NCBI RefSeq assembly: GCF_036378875.1
Contig: NZ_DASUVO010000063.1
Span: 1-64,000, forward strand
Reading direction: 5' to 3'
DNA length: 64,000 nucleotides
Source of the DNA: Actinophytocola sp036378875
GTDB taxonomy: Bacteria; Actinomycetota; Actinomycetes; Mycobacteriales; Pseudonocardiaceae
Positions 39,749-48,155 of this stretch are shown piece by piece. The notes below the pieces were generated by a model. That model was not told where the DNA came from. It saw nothing but the letters and a program-made list of their open reading frames with translations, and searched no databases. How positions within the stretch are numbered: the stretch's first letter is position 1; the number at the start of each line of letters is the position of its first letter. The translations under genes were made by a program, and so were the position numbers.

Positions 39749-42685
39749 TTAACCGACGTCCGAGGGAAGCTCGTTCACGACCGGCCCGCCACCCAGTGAT
39801 CCTTCCGTGCGAGGAGCGGGCAACGATTGTTCGTCGGCGCCGGCGAGCAGGTCGCGGATGACGTCGGCGCGCGGGTCGGCCGGCGCGCTGATCAGCTCGG
39901 CCGCCGCCGACCACATGGTCGCGGCCGCCGCGGGTTCGCCGGAGGCCGACAGCGCCCGCCCCAGCAGGATGAGCGCGTCGGCCTCGCCGGAGGCGTTCTT
40001 CGTCTCCTGATACGTGCGTACCGCTTCGCGGGCCATGGAGATCGCGGTCCGGTGGGTGCCGTGGCGCAGGTGCGCGGTGGCCAGGACGCACAGCGCCGCC
40101 GCGGTGCCGTCCCGGTCCACCAGAACCCGGTCGAACATGTCGACGGCGGCCTGACCGTACTGGACGGCCTCGTCGAGCAGACCCTCGTCGAGGTTCAGGG
40201 CCGCCAGCCTCGACATGCTGGCGGCCTGTCCGGCCAGGTCGTCGTGGGCCTGGCTGAAGTACAGCGATCTGCGGTAGTGCGAACGTGCCTCGGGCAGCCG
40301 GTCCAGCTTGCGGTAGGCGTCGCCAAGGCGGCGGTGGGTGTTGGCGACCTGCCACTCGCTTCCGTCACGCAGGCTCATCGCCAACGCCTCGTCGAGCCAG
40401 GTGATCGCCTCGGTCAGGTGTCCCAACTTGAGATGGACGACGCCCATGTTGTGCGTGGTCACGGCCACCCCGCGCCGGTCGCCGGCCTCGGTGAACGCCT
40501 TGTGCGCCAGTTCGAAACAGCGGCCGGCCGCCGCGTCCTCACCTCGGCGGGCATGGATCGTGCCCATGTTGTTCAGGCACCCGCCCACCGCGTCCCGGTG
40601 GCCGGTCAGCTCCGCCGAGCGGCGGCCCAGTTCGTTGATCTCCAGCAGGTTCTGGGGGTCCTCGTGCCGGTTGAGCACGTTCAGCACGCCGGCGAACCGC
40701 CACACGTGCTCGTGATGGCCCAGCTCCGCGGCCCGGTAGGTGGACGCGACCAGGTTCTGCCGCTCGGTCAGCAGCCAGCGAAGGGCGTCGCCGCCGTTGT
40801 CGAACGTCAGCGCCTCGACCGGCTCCTCGGGCACCAGCTCCGGCACGTGCTGGTCGTCGGCGCTGAGTCGCATCCCGGCCTGGCGCGCCGACCGCAGGTA
40901 CCAGTCAAGCAGCCGGCGGAACGCGCGGGCACGCTGCTCGGCCGGCTCGTCCTCCCGCGCGGCGTCCGCGGCGAAGGCATGCAGCAAGTCGTGCGCGTGG
41001 TAGCGGCCCGCGCCCTCCTGGTCGACCAGGTGAGCGCCGACCAGTGCGTCCAGGACACGCTCCGTGTCGCCGGTGCCGGCCAGCGCGTCGGCCGCACGCA
41101 CGCTGAACCTCGTGCCCGGATGGAGGCCGAGCAGGCGGAACAGGCGCCGCTCCTCGTCGCGCAACGCGCGGTAGCTCAACGAGAACGTCGAGCGGAGCGT
41201 GGTGGTGTGGTCGTCGCCGTGGGCGCCGGCGTCCAGCAGGCGCTGCGTGTGGCGTAGCTCGTCGGCCAACTCGCCGATCGGGGCGGCCGGGCGCATCGCG
41301 ACGTGTTCGCCGACGATGCGCAGCGCGAGCGGTAGTCCCCGGCAGAGGTCGACGAGCGTGGCGAACGCGGCGGGGTCCTCCGACGCTCGGGAGCCGATGC
41401 GTTTGGCCAGCAGTTCCGTCGCCTCGGACGTCGCGAGCGCGGGGACGGACAGCGACTGGACGCCGTCCCGGTAGGTGATCCCGGTCAGCCGCTGCCGGCT
41501 GGTGATCAGCGCCGGGCACGGCGAGGTGGCTTCGAGCAGCGGGCGGACGTGGGAACTGTCGCGCACGTTGTCCAGGCACACGAGGACGGCCCTGGTGGCC
41601 AGCAGCCGCCGCAGCAACGTGGCCCGCGCGTCCGTGCTGTCCGGCACGCCCGCCGGATCGACGCCCAGCTGTGCCAGGAACCGCCCCATGACCGTGTGCG
41701 GCTCGGCAGGCGGCCCGGTCGAGTAGCCGGCCAGGTCGTCGTGCAGGACACCGTCGGGGAACTGGGCGCGCCGGCTGCGTGCCCAGTGTTTGACGAGCGC
41801 GGTCTTGCCGATGCCCGGCAGCCCGTCGAGGGCGACGACGCCCGTGTCGCCGGCGGCCAGCCGCGTGTCGAGCTGATCGAGGAGGTCGTCGCGGCCGGTG
41901 AAGTACGGGACGTCTCTTGGCAGCGCCGGTTTCCGCGCCGTGCGGGCCGGTCGCCTTGCCGTCGCGTCCCGGACGGCCTGGACCAGGTCGGCGGACGGGG
42001 GCGCGTCGAGGTCGTCGGCCAACCGGCTGGCGAACTCGCGGAAGAAGACCGGTACCTCGTCGGCGCGGTTCGCGTCCGTGAGGGCCCGGACCCACCGGAT
42101 GGCGAGACTTTCGTCGTGCGGGTGGTCGGACAGCAGCGCGGGCAGTCCATTGAGGACGGAGTCGAGGTCGCCGAGCAGCAGACTGGTGTCGAACAGCGCG
42201 CAGTAGGCCGGAATGAGCCGGCTGTTCGTCAGCGACTCGCGCTGGCGCCGCGCCCACTGCGTGTCCAGATCGGCCAACAGCGGGCCCGACCACAGCTCCA
42301 GCGCGGCGGCGAACAGGTCCGCGGCCACCCGGAGGTCGCCGCCGCCGCGTGCCCGGTGCCCCTCCCGCATCATGGCCTGGAACCGATGAAAGTCCACAAT
42401 GGATTGATCGATGTCCAGTCGGTAGGAACGGTGCTCGTGCGTCAGCTCGGCGGGGCAGTTCTCCTCCCGGAAGACCCGACGCAGCCGGGACGCGGGACTC
42501 TGCAGCGCCTTGCCAGGATCGGGTGGCGCGTCCCCGTCCCACAGCGCCTCGGTGATCCGGTCGACGTGCACCAGCTCGTTCGCCTTGTACGACAGGAACC
42601 CCAGCAGGCCCCGCATCTTCACCGTGCGCAGGTGCACCTCGTCCTGCATGCGTAGGCGCACGTGCCCGAGAATGCTGACTTCCAC
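39749..42685 (-). CDS. AfsR-type SARP regulator with NB-ARC and TPR domains
   Basis: 978 aa. The N-terminal OmpR-like winged helix (VSILGHVRLRMQDEVHLRTVKMRGLLGFL) and BTAD domain (DIDQSIVDFHRFQAM...) span ~1-245. NB-ARC follows with a P-loop in LPGIGKTALVKHW and RGLPLALRIVGEH. The C-terminal ~350 residues are TPR repeats (ALAMSLRDGSEWQVANTHRRLGDAYRKLDRLPEARSHYRRSL). Such regulators activate secondary-metabolite or developmental genes after nucleotide/phosphorylation signals. GTG 42685 begins the DNA-binding domain; no strong ribosome-binding site. No biosynthetic cluster adjoins it, so its targets are elsewhere or the divergent small gene. Confidence 0.88.
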   Translation of the reverse strand: MEVSILGHVRLRMQDEVHLRTVKMRGLLGFLSYKANELVHVDRITEALWDGDAPPDPGKALQSPASRLRRVFREENCPAELTHEHRSYRLDIDQSIVDFHRFQAMMREGHRARGGGDLRVAADLFAAALELWSGPLLADLDTQWARRQRESLTNSRLIPAYCALFDTSLLLGDLDSVLNGLPALLSDHPHDESLAIRWVRALTDANRADEVPVFFREFASRLADDLDAPPSADLVQAVRDATARRPARTARKPALPRDVPYFTGRDDLLDQLDTRLAAGDTGVVALDGLPGIGKTALVKHWARSRRAQFPDGVLHDDLAGYSTGPPAEPHTVMGRFLAQLGVDPAGVPDSTDARATLLRRLLATRAVLVCLDNVRDSSHVRPLLEATSPCPALITSRQRLTGITYRDGVQSLSVPALATSEATELLAKRIGSRASEDPAAFATLVDLCRGLPLALRIVGEHVAMRPAAPIGELADELRHTQRLLDAGAHGDDHTTTLRSTFSLSYRALRDEERRLFRLLGLHPGTRFSVRAADALAGTGDTERVLDALVGAHLVDQEGAGRYHAHDLLHAFAADAAREDEPAEQRARAFRRLLDWYLRSARQAGMRLSADDQHVPELVPEEPVEALTFDNGGDALRWLLTERQNLVASTYRAAELGHHEHVWRFAGVLNVLNRHEDPQNLLEINELGRRSAELTGHRDAVGGCLNNMGTIHARRGEDAAAGRCFELAHKAFTEAGDRRGVAVTTHNMGVVHLKLGHLTEAITWLDEALAMSLRDGSEWQVANTHRRLGDAYRKLDRLPEARSHYRRSLYFSQAHDDLAGQAASMSRLAALNLDEGLLDEAVQYGQAAVDMFDRVLVDRDGTAAALCVLATAHLRHGTHRTAISMAREAVRTYQETKNASGEADALILLGRALSASGEPAAAATMWSAAAELISAPADPRADVIRDLLAGADEQSLPAPRTEGSLGGGPVVNELPSDVG

Positions 42686-42874
42686 CGTCTGGCCCCAGAC
42701 CTTTTGGATGCCTTTCCCAACCGAGTGTGTGACTCGAATACCTCGCCCTGGTTCGGTTAGCTGGTCTGATATCCAACCGTTACGCGCACGTCCAGTGTGC
42801 TGCAAGCCGTCTGCAAGGCGATTGCACATCGCGTTGCCACGCTCGATTTCACAGTCGATTCACGGAGGTGGCAG

Positions 42875-43222
42875 TTGCCAAGATTCCACGAGTCCCGGCG
42901 GCGAATGTCATTGGCGGACCACGAAGCGGTGGTTGGCGTCGAAGGCACGAGCACCCGAGCGTGGCTGCAGTCCGCCGACATCGTCATCGGCCAGCACCGC
43001 ACCCGGGGCCAGGCTCGCCGGTGGATCTCGTCCGTCCACCGGCGGTACCCCGAATGTGTCCTCGCGGTGGCCCGGCAGCGGCGCGGCCGGTGGTGCCTGG
43101 TGGGAATTCCCGCCAGGAACATCATGGTGCGCGGCGGGAACTTCGACGCCGTGACGGCCGAGCAGGTCGGACGGGTGATCTATCACCTGTGGGACGTCGC
43201 CCGACGGCGTACACAAATCTGA
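42875..43222 (+). CDS. hypothetical protein, 115 aa
   Basis: Not recognised. Arg-rich, with RTRGQARRWISSVHRRYPECVLAVARQRRGRWCLVGIPARNIMVRGG in the middle. No signal peptide or membrane helix. TTG 42875 is chosen because GGAGG (42864-42868) lies 6 nt upstream, giving LPRFHESRRRMSLADHEA; ATG 42905 lacks such a site. Divergent from the SARP regulator with a ~190-nt shared upstream region. A strong terminator follows. Confidence 0.55.
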   Translation: MPRFHESRRRMSLADHEAVVGVEGTSTRAWLQSADIVIGQHRTRGQARRWISSVHRRYPECVLAVARQRRGRWCLVGIPARNIMVRGGNFDAVTAEQVGRVIYHLWDVARRRTQI

Positions 43223-43256
43223 CGCGAGGCATCTGTTCTGGTGATTGTTTCGACTC

Positions 43257-43291
43257 CGCGTCGCCGGCGGTGCACGACCGCCGGCGACGCG
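43257..43291 (+). terminator. 15-bp perfect stem-loop
   Basis: Arms 43257-43271 (CGCGTCGCCGGCGGT) and 43277-43291 pair perfectly over GCACG, 34 nt after the 115-aa gene. Confidence 0.85.
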
Positions 43292-43413
43292 GTACCGGCG
43301 TGCTCACGGACGGACAGCTCACTTATACGCACGGGAGCGGGGCGGAGCGCTTCCGCGCGGGTTGCGCTAGGGTGGCGTCACGTTTTGGTGCGGTGTGAGG
43401 CGCAGGTGCAGTG

Positions 43414-43797
43414 ATGGTCAGCGGCAAAGTGGTTCGTTTCGACGAGGTTCGCGGTTATGGGTTCGTCGCGCCGGAAGGTGGCGGCGAGGACGTGTTCATC
43501 CACGTCAACGACCTCTCGTTCGACAAGCGATTGCTCACCCCGGGCACGATGGTGGAGTTCACCGTCGAGGAGGGCGAGCGCGGTCCGAAGGCGTCGCACG
43601 TGCGGATGCTCGGGCAGCCCGAGCCGTCCCGCGGTCTGGACAGCGACCTGTGCGACGTGCTGTCGACGAAGAAGTTCATCGCCGAGGTGACCGAGACGCT
43701 GCTCTCGGCCGCCCCGACGATGTCCGCGCAGCAGATCCTGCAGGCACGTCAGGGCCTGGTCGTGAAGGCCCGCGAGCACGGCTGGGTCGAGGACTGA
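43414..43797 (+). CDS. cold-shock-domain protein with C-terminal extension
   Basis: 127 aa. The cold-shock domain (residues 1-68) has GKVVRFDEVRGYGFVAPEGGGEDVFIHVNDL, containing RNP1 (GYGFVA) and RNP2 (VFIHV). The ~60-residue C-terminal extension (DLCDVLSTKKFIAEVTETLLSAAPTMSAQQILQARQGL) is typical of actinobacterial CspB-like proteins and predicted helical. Binds single-stranded RNA/DNA. Tandem GTG-ATG (43411/43414) leaves the exact start open. Confidence 0.9.
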   Translation: MVSGKVVRFDEVRGYGFVAPEGGGEDVFIHVNDLSFDKRLLTPGTMVEFTVEEGERGPKASHVRMLGQPEPSRGLDSDLCDVLSTKKFIAEVTETLLSAAPTMSAQQILQARQGLVVKAREHGWVED

Positions 43798-43802
43798 GGC
43801 CC

Positions 43803-44243
43803 GTGGAGCCGTTGCGGTTCCAGGTCACGCTCGACAGTTCGGCCGGTGGCGGGATCAAGATCCCGTACGACGTCCGTGCGTTGTTCGGCAAGGCCCGCCC
43901 ACCCGTGGTCGTGACCGTGCGGGAACACACGTACCGGTCGACGGTCGCGGTGTACGGCGGCGAGTACTACGTGCCGCTGAACAAGGCCAACGCCACCGCC
44001 GCGGCCATCGTGGCCGGTGAGCCCTTCTCGGTCACGGTGGCGTTCGACGACCAGCCACGCGTCGTCACCCTGCCCGCCGACCTCGCGGCCGCCATCGACG
44101 AGGCCGGCGTTCGGGACCGCTGGGACCGCCTGTCCTACACCCACCAACGCGAGAACGTCGAGGCCGTCGAGGTCGCCAAGAAGCCCGAGACCCGCCGGCG
44201 ACGCATCCAGGGCGTGCTCGACCGACTCACCGGAGTTTCCTAG
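43803..44243 (+). CDS. DUF1905/YdeI-like protein
   Basis: 146 aa. N-terminal DUF1905 barrel (LDSSAGGGIKIPYDVRALFGKARPPVVVTVREHTYRSTVAVYGGEYYVPLNKAN) and C-terminal bacteriocin-protection/YdeI-like helix (DRLSYTHQRENVEAVEVAKKPETRRRRI). Usually annotated as YdeI/OmpD-associated. GTG 43803 lies 5 nt after the cold-shock stop, so co-transcribed. Role unknown. Confidence 0.82.
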   Translation: MEPLRFQVTLDSSAGGGIKIPYDVRALFGKARPPVVVTVREHTYRSTVAVYGGEYYVPLNKANATAAAIVAGEPFSVTVAFDDQPRVVTLPADLAAAIDEAGVRDRWDRLSYTHQRENVEAVEVAKKPETRRRRIQGVLDRLTGVS

Positions 44244-45029
44244 ATGATCCGTGCCTACGCCCTCACGGTGCTCGGCGCCGTTCTCCTGGTGATCCCCAGC
44301 GGGACCGCCGCGTGTGCCGCCGCGGTCACGCTTCCGCCGGCGCACGCGCCGTTCGACTACCAGATCGGTGGCGGCTACCCACCGCCCGACGGGGTCACGG
44401 TCGTCAGCCGTGACCACGACGACGACCCCGCCCCCGGCCTGTACAACATCTGCTACGTCAACGGGTTCCAGGCCCAGCCCGGCACCGAGGACGAGTGGGG
44501 CGACCTGCTGCTCCGCGACGGCGGCGGCAACATCGTCTACGACGAGGACTGGGACGAGGCGCTGCTCGACATCCGCACCGCGACCACGCGTGAGCGGATC
44601 GCCGACCGGGTCAACGCGTGGGTCGACGAGTGCGCGGACAAGGGTTTCCAGGCGATCGAACCGGACAACTACGACTCGTACACCCGTTCGCAGGACCTGC
44701 TCACCGACGACCATGCCCAGGCCCACATCCGGCTGCTGTCCGCGCACGCCCACCAGGTCGGTCTGGCCATCGGGCAGAAGAACACCGTGGAACTGGCCGA
44801 GAACCGGGTAGCCAACGGACTCGACTTCGCCGTCGCCGAGGAGTGCGGCTACGAGGAGGAGTGCGAGGGCTACGTCGACGCGTTCGGCGCCAACGTGATC
44901 GTGATCGAGTACACCGAACAGGGCCTCTCGACGGCATGCGCCGGGTGGCGCGACCAGCTCAGCATCGTCCTGCGGGACGTCGAGGTGTCCACTCCGGACA
45001 GCGAGGGGTACGTCTACCGGACGTGCTGA
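44244..45029 (+). CDS. secreted GH114 endo-alpha-1,4-polygalactosaminidase
   Basis: 261 aa with signal peptide (YALTVLGAVLLVIPSGTAACA). Short TIM-barrel with GLYNICYVNGFQAQPG, GFQAIEPDNYDSYTRS, HQVGLAIGQKN and DFAVAEECG, the GH114 signatures; the acidic EPDN and EECG residues line the active site. Cleaves galactosaminogalactan-type polymers such as those of fungal walls. ATG 44244 follows the upstream stop directly. Its last 16 nt overlap the convergent GH78 gene. Confidence 0.88.
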   Translation: MIRAYALTVLGAVLLVIPSGTAACAAAVTLPPAHAPFDYQIGGGYPPPDGVTVVSRDHDDDPAPGLYNICYVNGFQAQPGTEDEWGDLLLRDGGGNIVYDEDWDEALLDIRTATTRERIADRVNAWVDECADKGFQAIEPDNYDSYTRSQDLLTDDHAQAHIRLLSAHAHQVGLAIGQKNTVELAENRVANGLDFAVAEECGYEEECEGYVDAFGANVIVIEYTEQGLSTACAGWRDQLSIVLRDVEVSTPDSEGYVYRTC

Positions 45030-47968
45030 CTGGTGAAGTGTGAACGGCCGGAGCCGGCGGTGTGCTCGCCGGAGGGGAGCACCACCGTTGCGGTGACGTT
45101 GACCGGGAGCGTCACGTCCAGCTCGACGCCCTTGCCCGTGCGTGTCCAGCGCACGGTGACCGGGCCGCGTTCGGTCCACTGTGTACCGCTGGCGTGATCG
45201 AGGCCGCTGGTGGGTGGGGCGATCCGGACCGTGGACGAGCCAGGACCGGTCACCTCGATGCCCAGCAGGCCCTGCAGGATCGCGCTGATGCCCGCGGCGC
45301 CCCAGCCGTGCGAGAAACTCTCGCTGCTGCGCTGGTTCACGGCCGCTCCGGTACAGCTCGCGACCGCGCAGCCCGGCGTCCACTGCTCCCACATGAACGT
45401 GCCGCCCTCGGCGAGCGTGCGTGCCGGGCCGTCGCCGGTGGGGTCGGTGAGCAGGCGCAGGACCGTGTCCGTCCGGCCCGCCTTCAACAGCGCGCCGAGG
45501 AGCTGCCGCAACGTCATCGGACCCTGCCGCATGCCGAGTTCGTCGATGTGCGTGCCGAGAGCCGCAAAGGACTCCGGCGGCGCGATGCCGTACGCGATGG
45601 GGAAGCTCTGCGCGTGCTGGGAGAAGCTGTCGATCCGCTCCCCTGTGGACAGTGCCAGACCGTCGGAGTAGAGGCCGGTCGCCTGGTCACGGAGTCGCTC
45701 GTTCATGGCGGCGGCGATAGCGTCGGCGTGCTGGTCGTAGAAGGTGGCCGTGTCCGGGTCGCCCGTGATCGTCGCGGCATCGGCCACCGCACGCAGGGCG
45801 CCGACCGCGAGCGCGTTGACCACCGTGCGGGAACCGTTGTCGGTGACCACATGGCCGTACCGCATGGCGGCCGGCCAGTCGATGATCCCGTTGGCGTACG
45901 GGCCGCTGCCGCCGGGCAGCTGGTGCACCAGACCCGTCACGTCCACTGAGGACAACAGGTAGCCTGCCACCCGCTTCATCGCGGGAAGTACCTGTGCCAC
46001 CAGGGAACCATCGCCGGTGAGCTGGTAGTAACGCATGACCCACTCGGGGAACATCTCGGTGTAGTCCGGGATGTCACGCCGGCCGTCACCGTTGGGGTAG
46101 ACGGCGTTGAGCGCGCCGCTCGGCCAGTACCGGGACTGCGAGTGCATGAACTCGACGATGGCCTGGCGGGTGAGGCTCCGCTCGGCGAACGAGTCCATGG
46201 TCGCGAACGAGATGTCGATGGCGTCGCCGAGGAACTGACCCTTCTCCCGCGTCGGCGTGTCGAGGAAGACGTTCTGCGCGGACATCAGCGCGGAGTGCTT
46301 CATGAGGTCGAACACGGCGTCGAGCGTCGGATCGCTGCTGTCGAACGAGGCTTCCTCGGCCCGTTGCGCGTCGGTCGCCTGCGCCACGGCCGCGATCCCG
46401 GCGTCCGGTGCGCCACTGATCTCCAGGTACCGCCATCCCCAGTAGGTGAACGGTTCGGCGACCTGCGGCCCGTCCTTCTGCGTGTAGTGGAACCGCATGT
46501 CGCTGCCCTGAGTGTCCAAACCAGACGTACCGGCGCGAGAGTTCTCCACCCACGCCCCGGCCGCGTGCGCCATCCCGAGTGGACGGTCCAGTTCGACCGT
46601 CCCTTCCGGAGTCACCGTGACGATGGTCCGCGTTTCCGGTGCCCCGGCTCCGAAGCCGCTGGCCGGTGCGTCGACCACGATCTCGTCACCGGCGTGCACA
46701 TTGGCCGCGGTGACCAACTGGACGGTCCGCGCGCCGGCGGCGGCCGCGGCGGCGAGCGTCGTGTTGTTGCGGCGGTAGCTCGTGGTCATCGTGACCTGGC
46801 GTCCAGCCGTGCCGCTGCGGAAGCTCACGTGCGGCACCGCGGAGACCACCTTGCCCATGTCGGCGAACAGCGTGCCGTCCGGGAGCCGCCGCACCGACAC
46901 CGGGCGGATGGTCCACCGGTCGATGTGTGCCTGCTGTGCCGCGAGGCGCGTGACCGTGCACGGCGCCGAGCCGTAGGCGGCGCAGTCACCCGCCGGCCTC
47001 GGATGCGGCCCGATGACCGAGGCGGGTGCCCAGGTGCTGTCGTCGAAGCGCGCGGTGTCCCAGCCGGTGATCTCGCGGGTGGCGTCGTAGCGTTCCACCA
47101 CGTCGCCCGCGTCCGAGTTGCGGTAGGTGATGGTCGAGACGTCCTGGGCCTCGTCGCGCGAGACCCGCCACGACCCGTCCGACACCGAGACCTGGCGCGT
47201 GCCGTCCGCGTGCTCGACGACCACCTTGACCAGCAGGCCGGAGGGTCCGTCGACCGGACCGTTGGCGCGCCCCTGACACCGGCAGTTCCAGTAGTGGTAG
47301 CGAACGCCGATCGCGTTGTCCCCCGACCGGAACGCGGGCGCGGCGACGTCGTAGTACCCCTCGCCGGGGTAACCGTACGACGAGCCACGACCCACGACAC
47401 GGCCGTTCACCCGCAGCTCCCAGTCCCCGATCGCGGCGACGTACACGCGGGCCCTGGTCACCGGACTGTTCTTGATCCGCAACGCTTTCCGGGCGAGGGT
47501 CCACTCGTTCGCGGCGTCGTTCCCACTCGTGGCACGCCGAATCCAGGCGGCGCCGTCCCAGTCGGTGATACCGGTGTCGAAGGACGCGGACGGCGCGAAG
47601 GGGGAGGCCGCGCCCCGCCGGTCCCATGTGCGCACGGTCCAGCGGTAGGTGGTGCCGGGTGTCAGCTCGGGCCCATCAACCCACGACTGCCGCGACGACG
47701 CCACACGACCGCTGTCCCAGACCACGGTTTTGCCGCGCCGCACAACGACCTGGTAAGCGCTCTGGATCTCGCCGCGATCGCGATCGGTAGGCAGCCAACC
47801 AAAATGGGGCACACCGTCAATGGCGGGCGGATTCCTCCGGCCGTCGACGGTCAGGTGGGTCGGCGCACCGGGAGCCCGGTTGCCGGCGTTGGCCGACGCG
47901 CCCGGTACGAACGTCGTCAGGAGCACGGCCACGAGAAAGAAGAGCGACAAGCTTCGACGACGGCGCAT
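45014..47968 (-). CDS. secreted GH78 alpha-L-rhamnosidase
   Basis: 984 aa with signal peptide (LSLFFLVAVLLTTFVPGASA). N-terminal fibronectin-like domain (AYQVVVRRGKTVVWDSGRV), GH78 beta-domains (~180-460), then the (alpha/alpha)6 barrel with FDSSDPTLDAVFDLMKHSALMSAQNVFLDTPTREKGQFLGDA. In that stretch Asp and Glu supply general-acid chemistry; family members often read DTPQRDERLGWTGD, so REKGQFLGD is a recognised variant. C-terminal sandwich domain follows. Releases terminal alpha-rhamnose from pectin or plant glycosides. Upstream it has a LacI-type site identical to that at the GH31-B promoter. Confidence 0.88.
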   Translation of the reverse strand: MRRRRSLSLFFLVAVLLTTFVPGASANAGNRAPGAPTHLTVDGRRNPPAIDGVPHFGWLPTDRDRGEIQSAYQVVVRRGKTVVWDSGRVASSRQSWVDGPELTPGTTYRWTVRTWDRRGAASPFAPSASFDTGITDWDGAAWIRRATSGNDAANEWTLARKALRIKNSPVTRARVYVAAIGDWELRVNGRVVGRGSSYGYPGEGYYDVAAPAFRSGDNAIGVRYHYWNCRCQGRANGPVDGPSGLLVKVVVEHADGTRQVSVSDGSWRVSRDEAQDVSTITYRNSDAGDVVERYDATREITGWDTARFDDSTWAPASVIGPHPRPAGDCAAYGSAPCTVTRLAAQQAHIDRWTIRPVSVRRLPDGTLFADMGKVVSAVPHVSFRSGTAGRQVTMTTSYRRNNTTLAAAAAAGARTVQLVTAANVHAGDEIVVDAPASGFGAGAPETRTIVTVTPEGTVELDRPLGMAHAAGAWVENSRAGTSGLDTQGSDMRFHYTQKDGPQVAEPFTYWGWRYLEISGAPDAGIAAVAQATDAQRAEEASFDSSDPTLDAVFDLMKHSALMSAQNVFLDTPTREKGQFLGDAIDISFATMDSFAERSLTRQAIVEFMHSQSRYWPSGALNAVYPNGDGRRDIPDYTEMFPEWVMRYYQLTGDGSLVAQVLPAMKRVAGYLLSSVDVTGLVHQLPGGSGPYANGIIDWPAAMRYGHVVTDNGSRTVVNALAVGALRAVADAATITGDPDTATFYDQHADAIAAAMNERLRDQATGLYSDGLALSTGERIDSFSQHAQSFPIAYGIAPPESFAALGTHIDELGMRQGPMTLRQLLGALLKAGRTDTVLRLLTDPTGDGPARTLAEGGTFMWEQWTPGCAVASCTGAAVNQRSSESFSHGWGAAGISAILQGLLGIEVTGPGSSTVRIAPPTSGLDHASGTQWTERGPVTVRWTRTGKGVELDVTLPVNVTATVVLPSGEHTAGSGRSHFTSQHVR

Positions 47969-47990
47969 CGGCGCACTCCCGGGTCGGTCG

Positions 47991-48002
47991 AACAGCGCTG
48001 TT
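47991..48002. promoter_or_regulatory. 12-bp palindrome AACAGCGCTGTT
   Basis: Perfect palindrome 22 nt upstream of the GH78 ATG, next to TTGCAACGATTA (48001-48012), whose reverse complement ATCGTTGCA also follows the operator at 34341. Confidence 0.45.
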
Positions 48003-48033
48003 GCAACGATTAAACCGCCGGACCCCGCGTCCG

Positions 48034-48047
48034 GGCAAGCGCTTTCC
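48034..48047. promoter_or_regulatory. LacI-type operator GGCAAGCGCTTTCC
   Basis: Exact reverse complement of the operator at 34372-34385, 66 nt upstream of the GH78 start. Its presence at both places suggests one LacI-family regulator for GH31-B and GH78; the regulator gene is not in the window. Confidence 0.6.
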
Positions 48048-48067
48048 TTGAACCGAGGGCCGGTTCC

Positions 48068-48129
48068 CCGATGTCCTGAAGTGCACCCTCGGGACGTTCA
48101 GGTCCTCAAGGGCACCCTCGAGACATCGG
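48068..48129. repeat. intergenic palindrome with GGGACGTTCA core
   Basis: CCGATGTC (48068-48075) pairs with GACATCGG (48122-48129). Between them are CCTGAAG and GGGACGTTCAGG, also seen in the palindrome at 8286-8338. It lies between GH78 and the histidine kinase gene. Confidence 0.55.
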
Positions 48130-48142
48130 CCACCACACCGGC

Positions 48143-48148
48143 TACCTT
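48143..48148 (+). promoter_or_regulatory. leaderless -10 box TACCTT of the histidine kinase
   Basis: TACCTT is followed by 7 nt and ATG 48156; no ribosome-binding site is present. Confidence 0.45.
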
Positions 48149-48155
48149 GACCGCC

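Noticed and set aside
36662..43222. Secondary-metabolite cluster (methyltransferase, tiny ORFs, SARP regulator)
   Set aside because: No core biosynthetic enzyme lies between; the SARP gene is on the other strand beyond a terminator and a serine hydrolase gene.
43223..43410. Small open frames between the 115-aa gene and the cold-shock gene
   Set aside because: They cross the 15-bp terminator stem and show no ribosome-binding site or protein-like composition.
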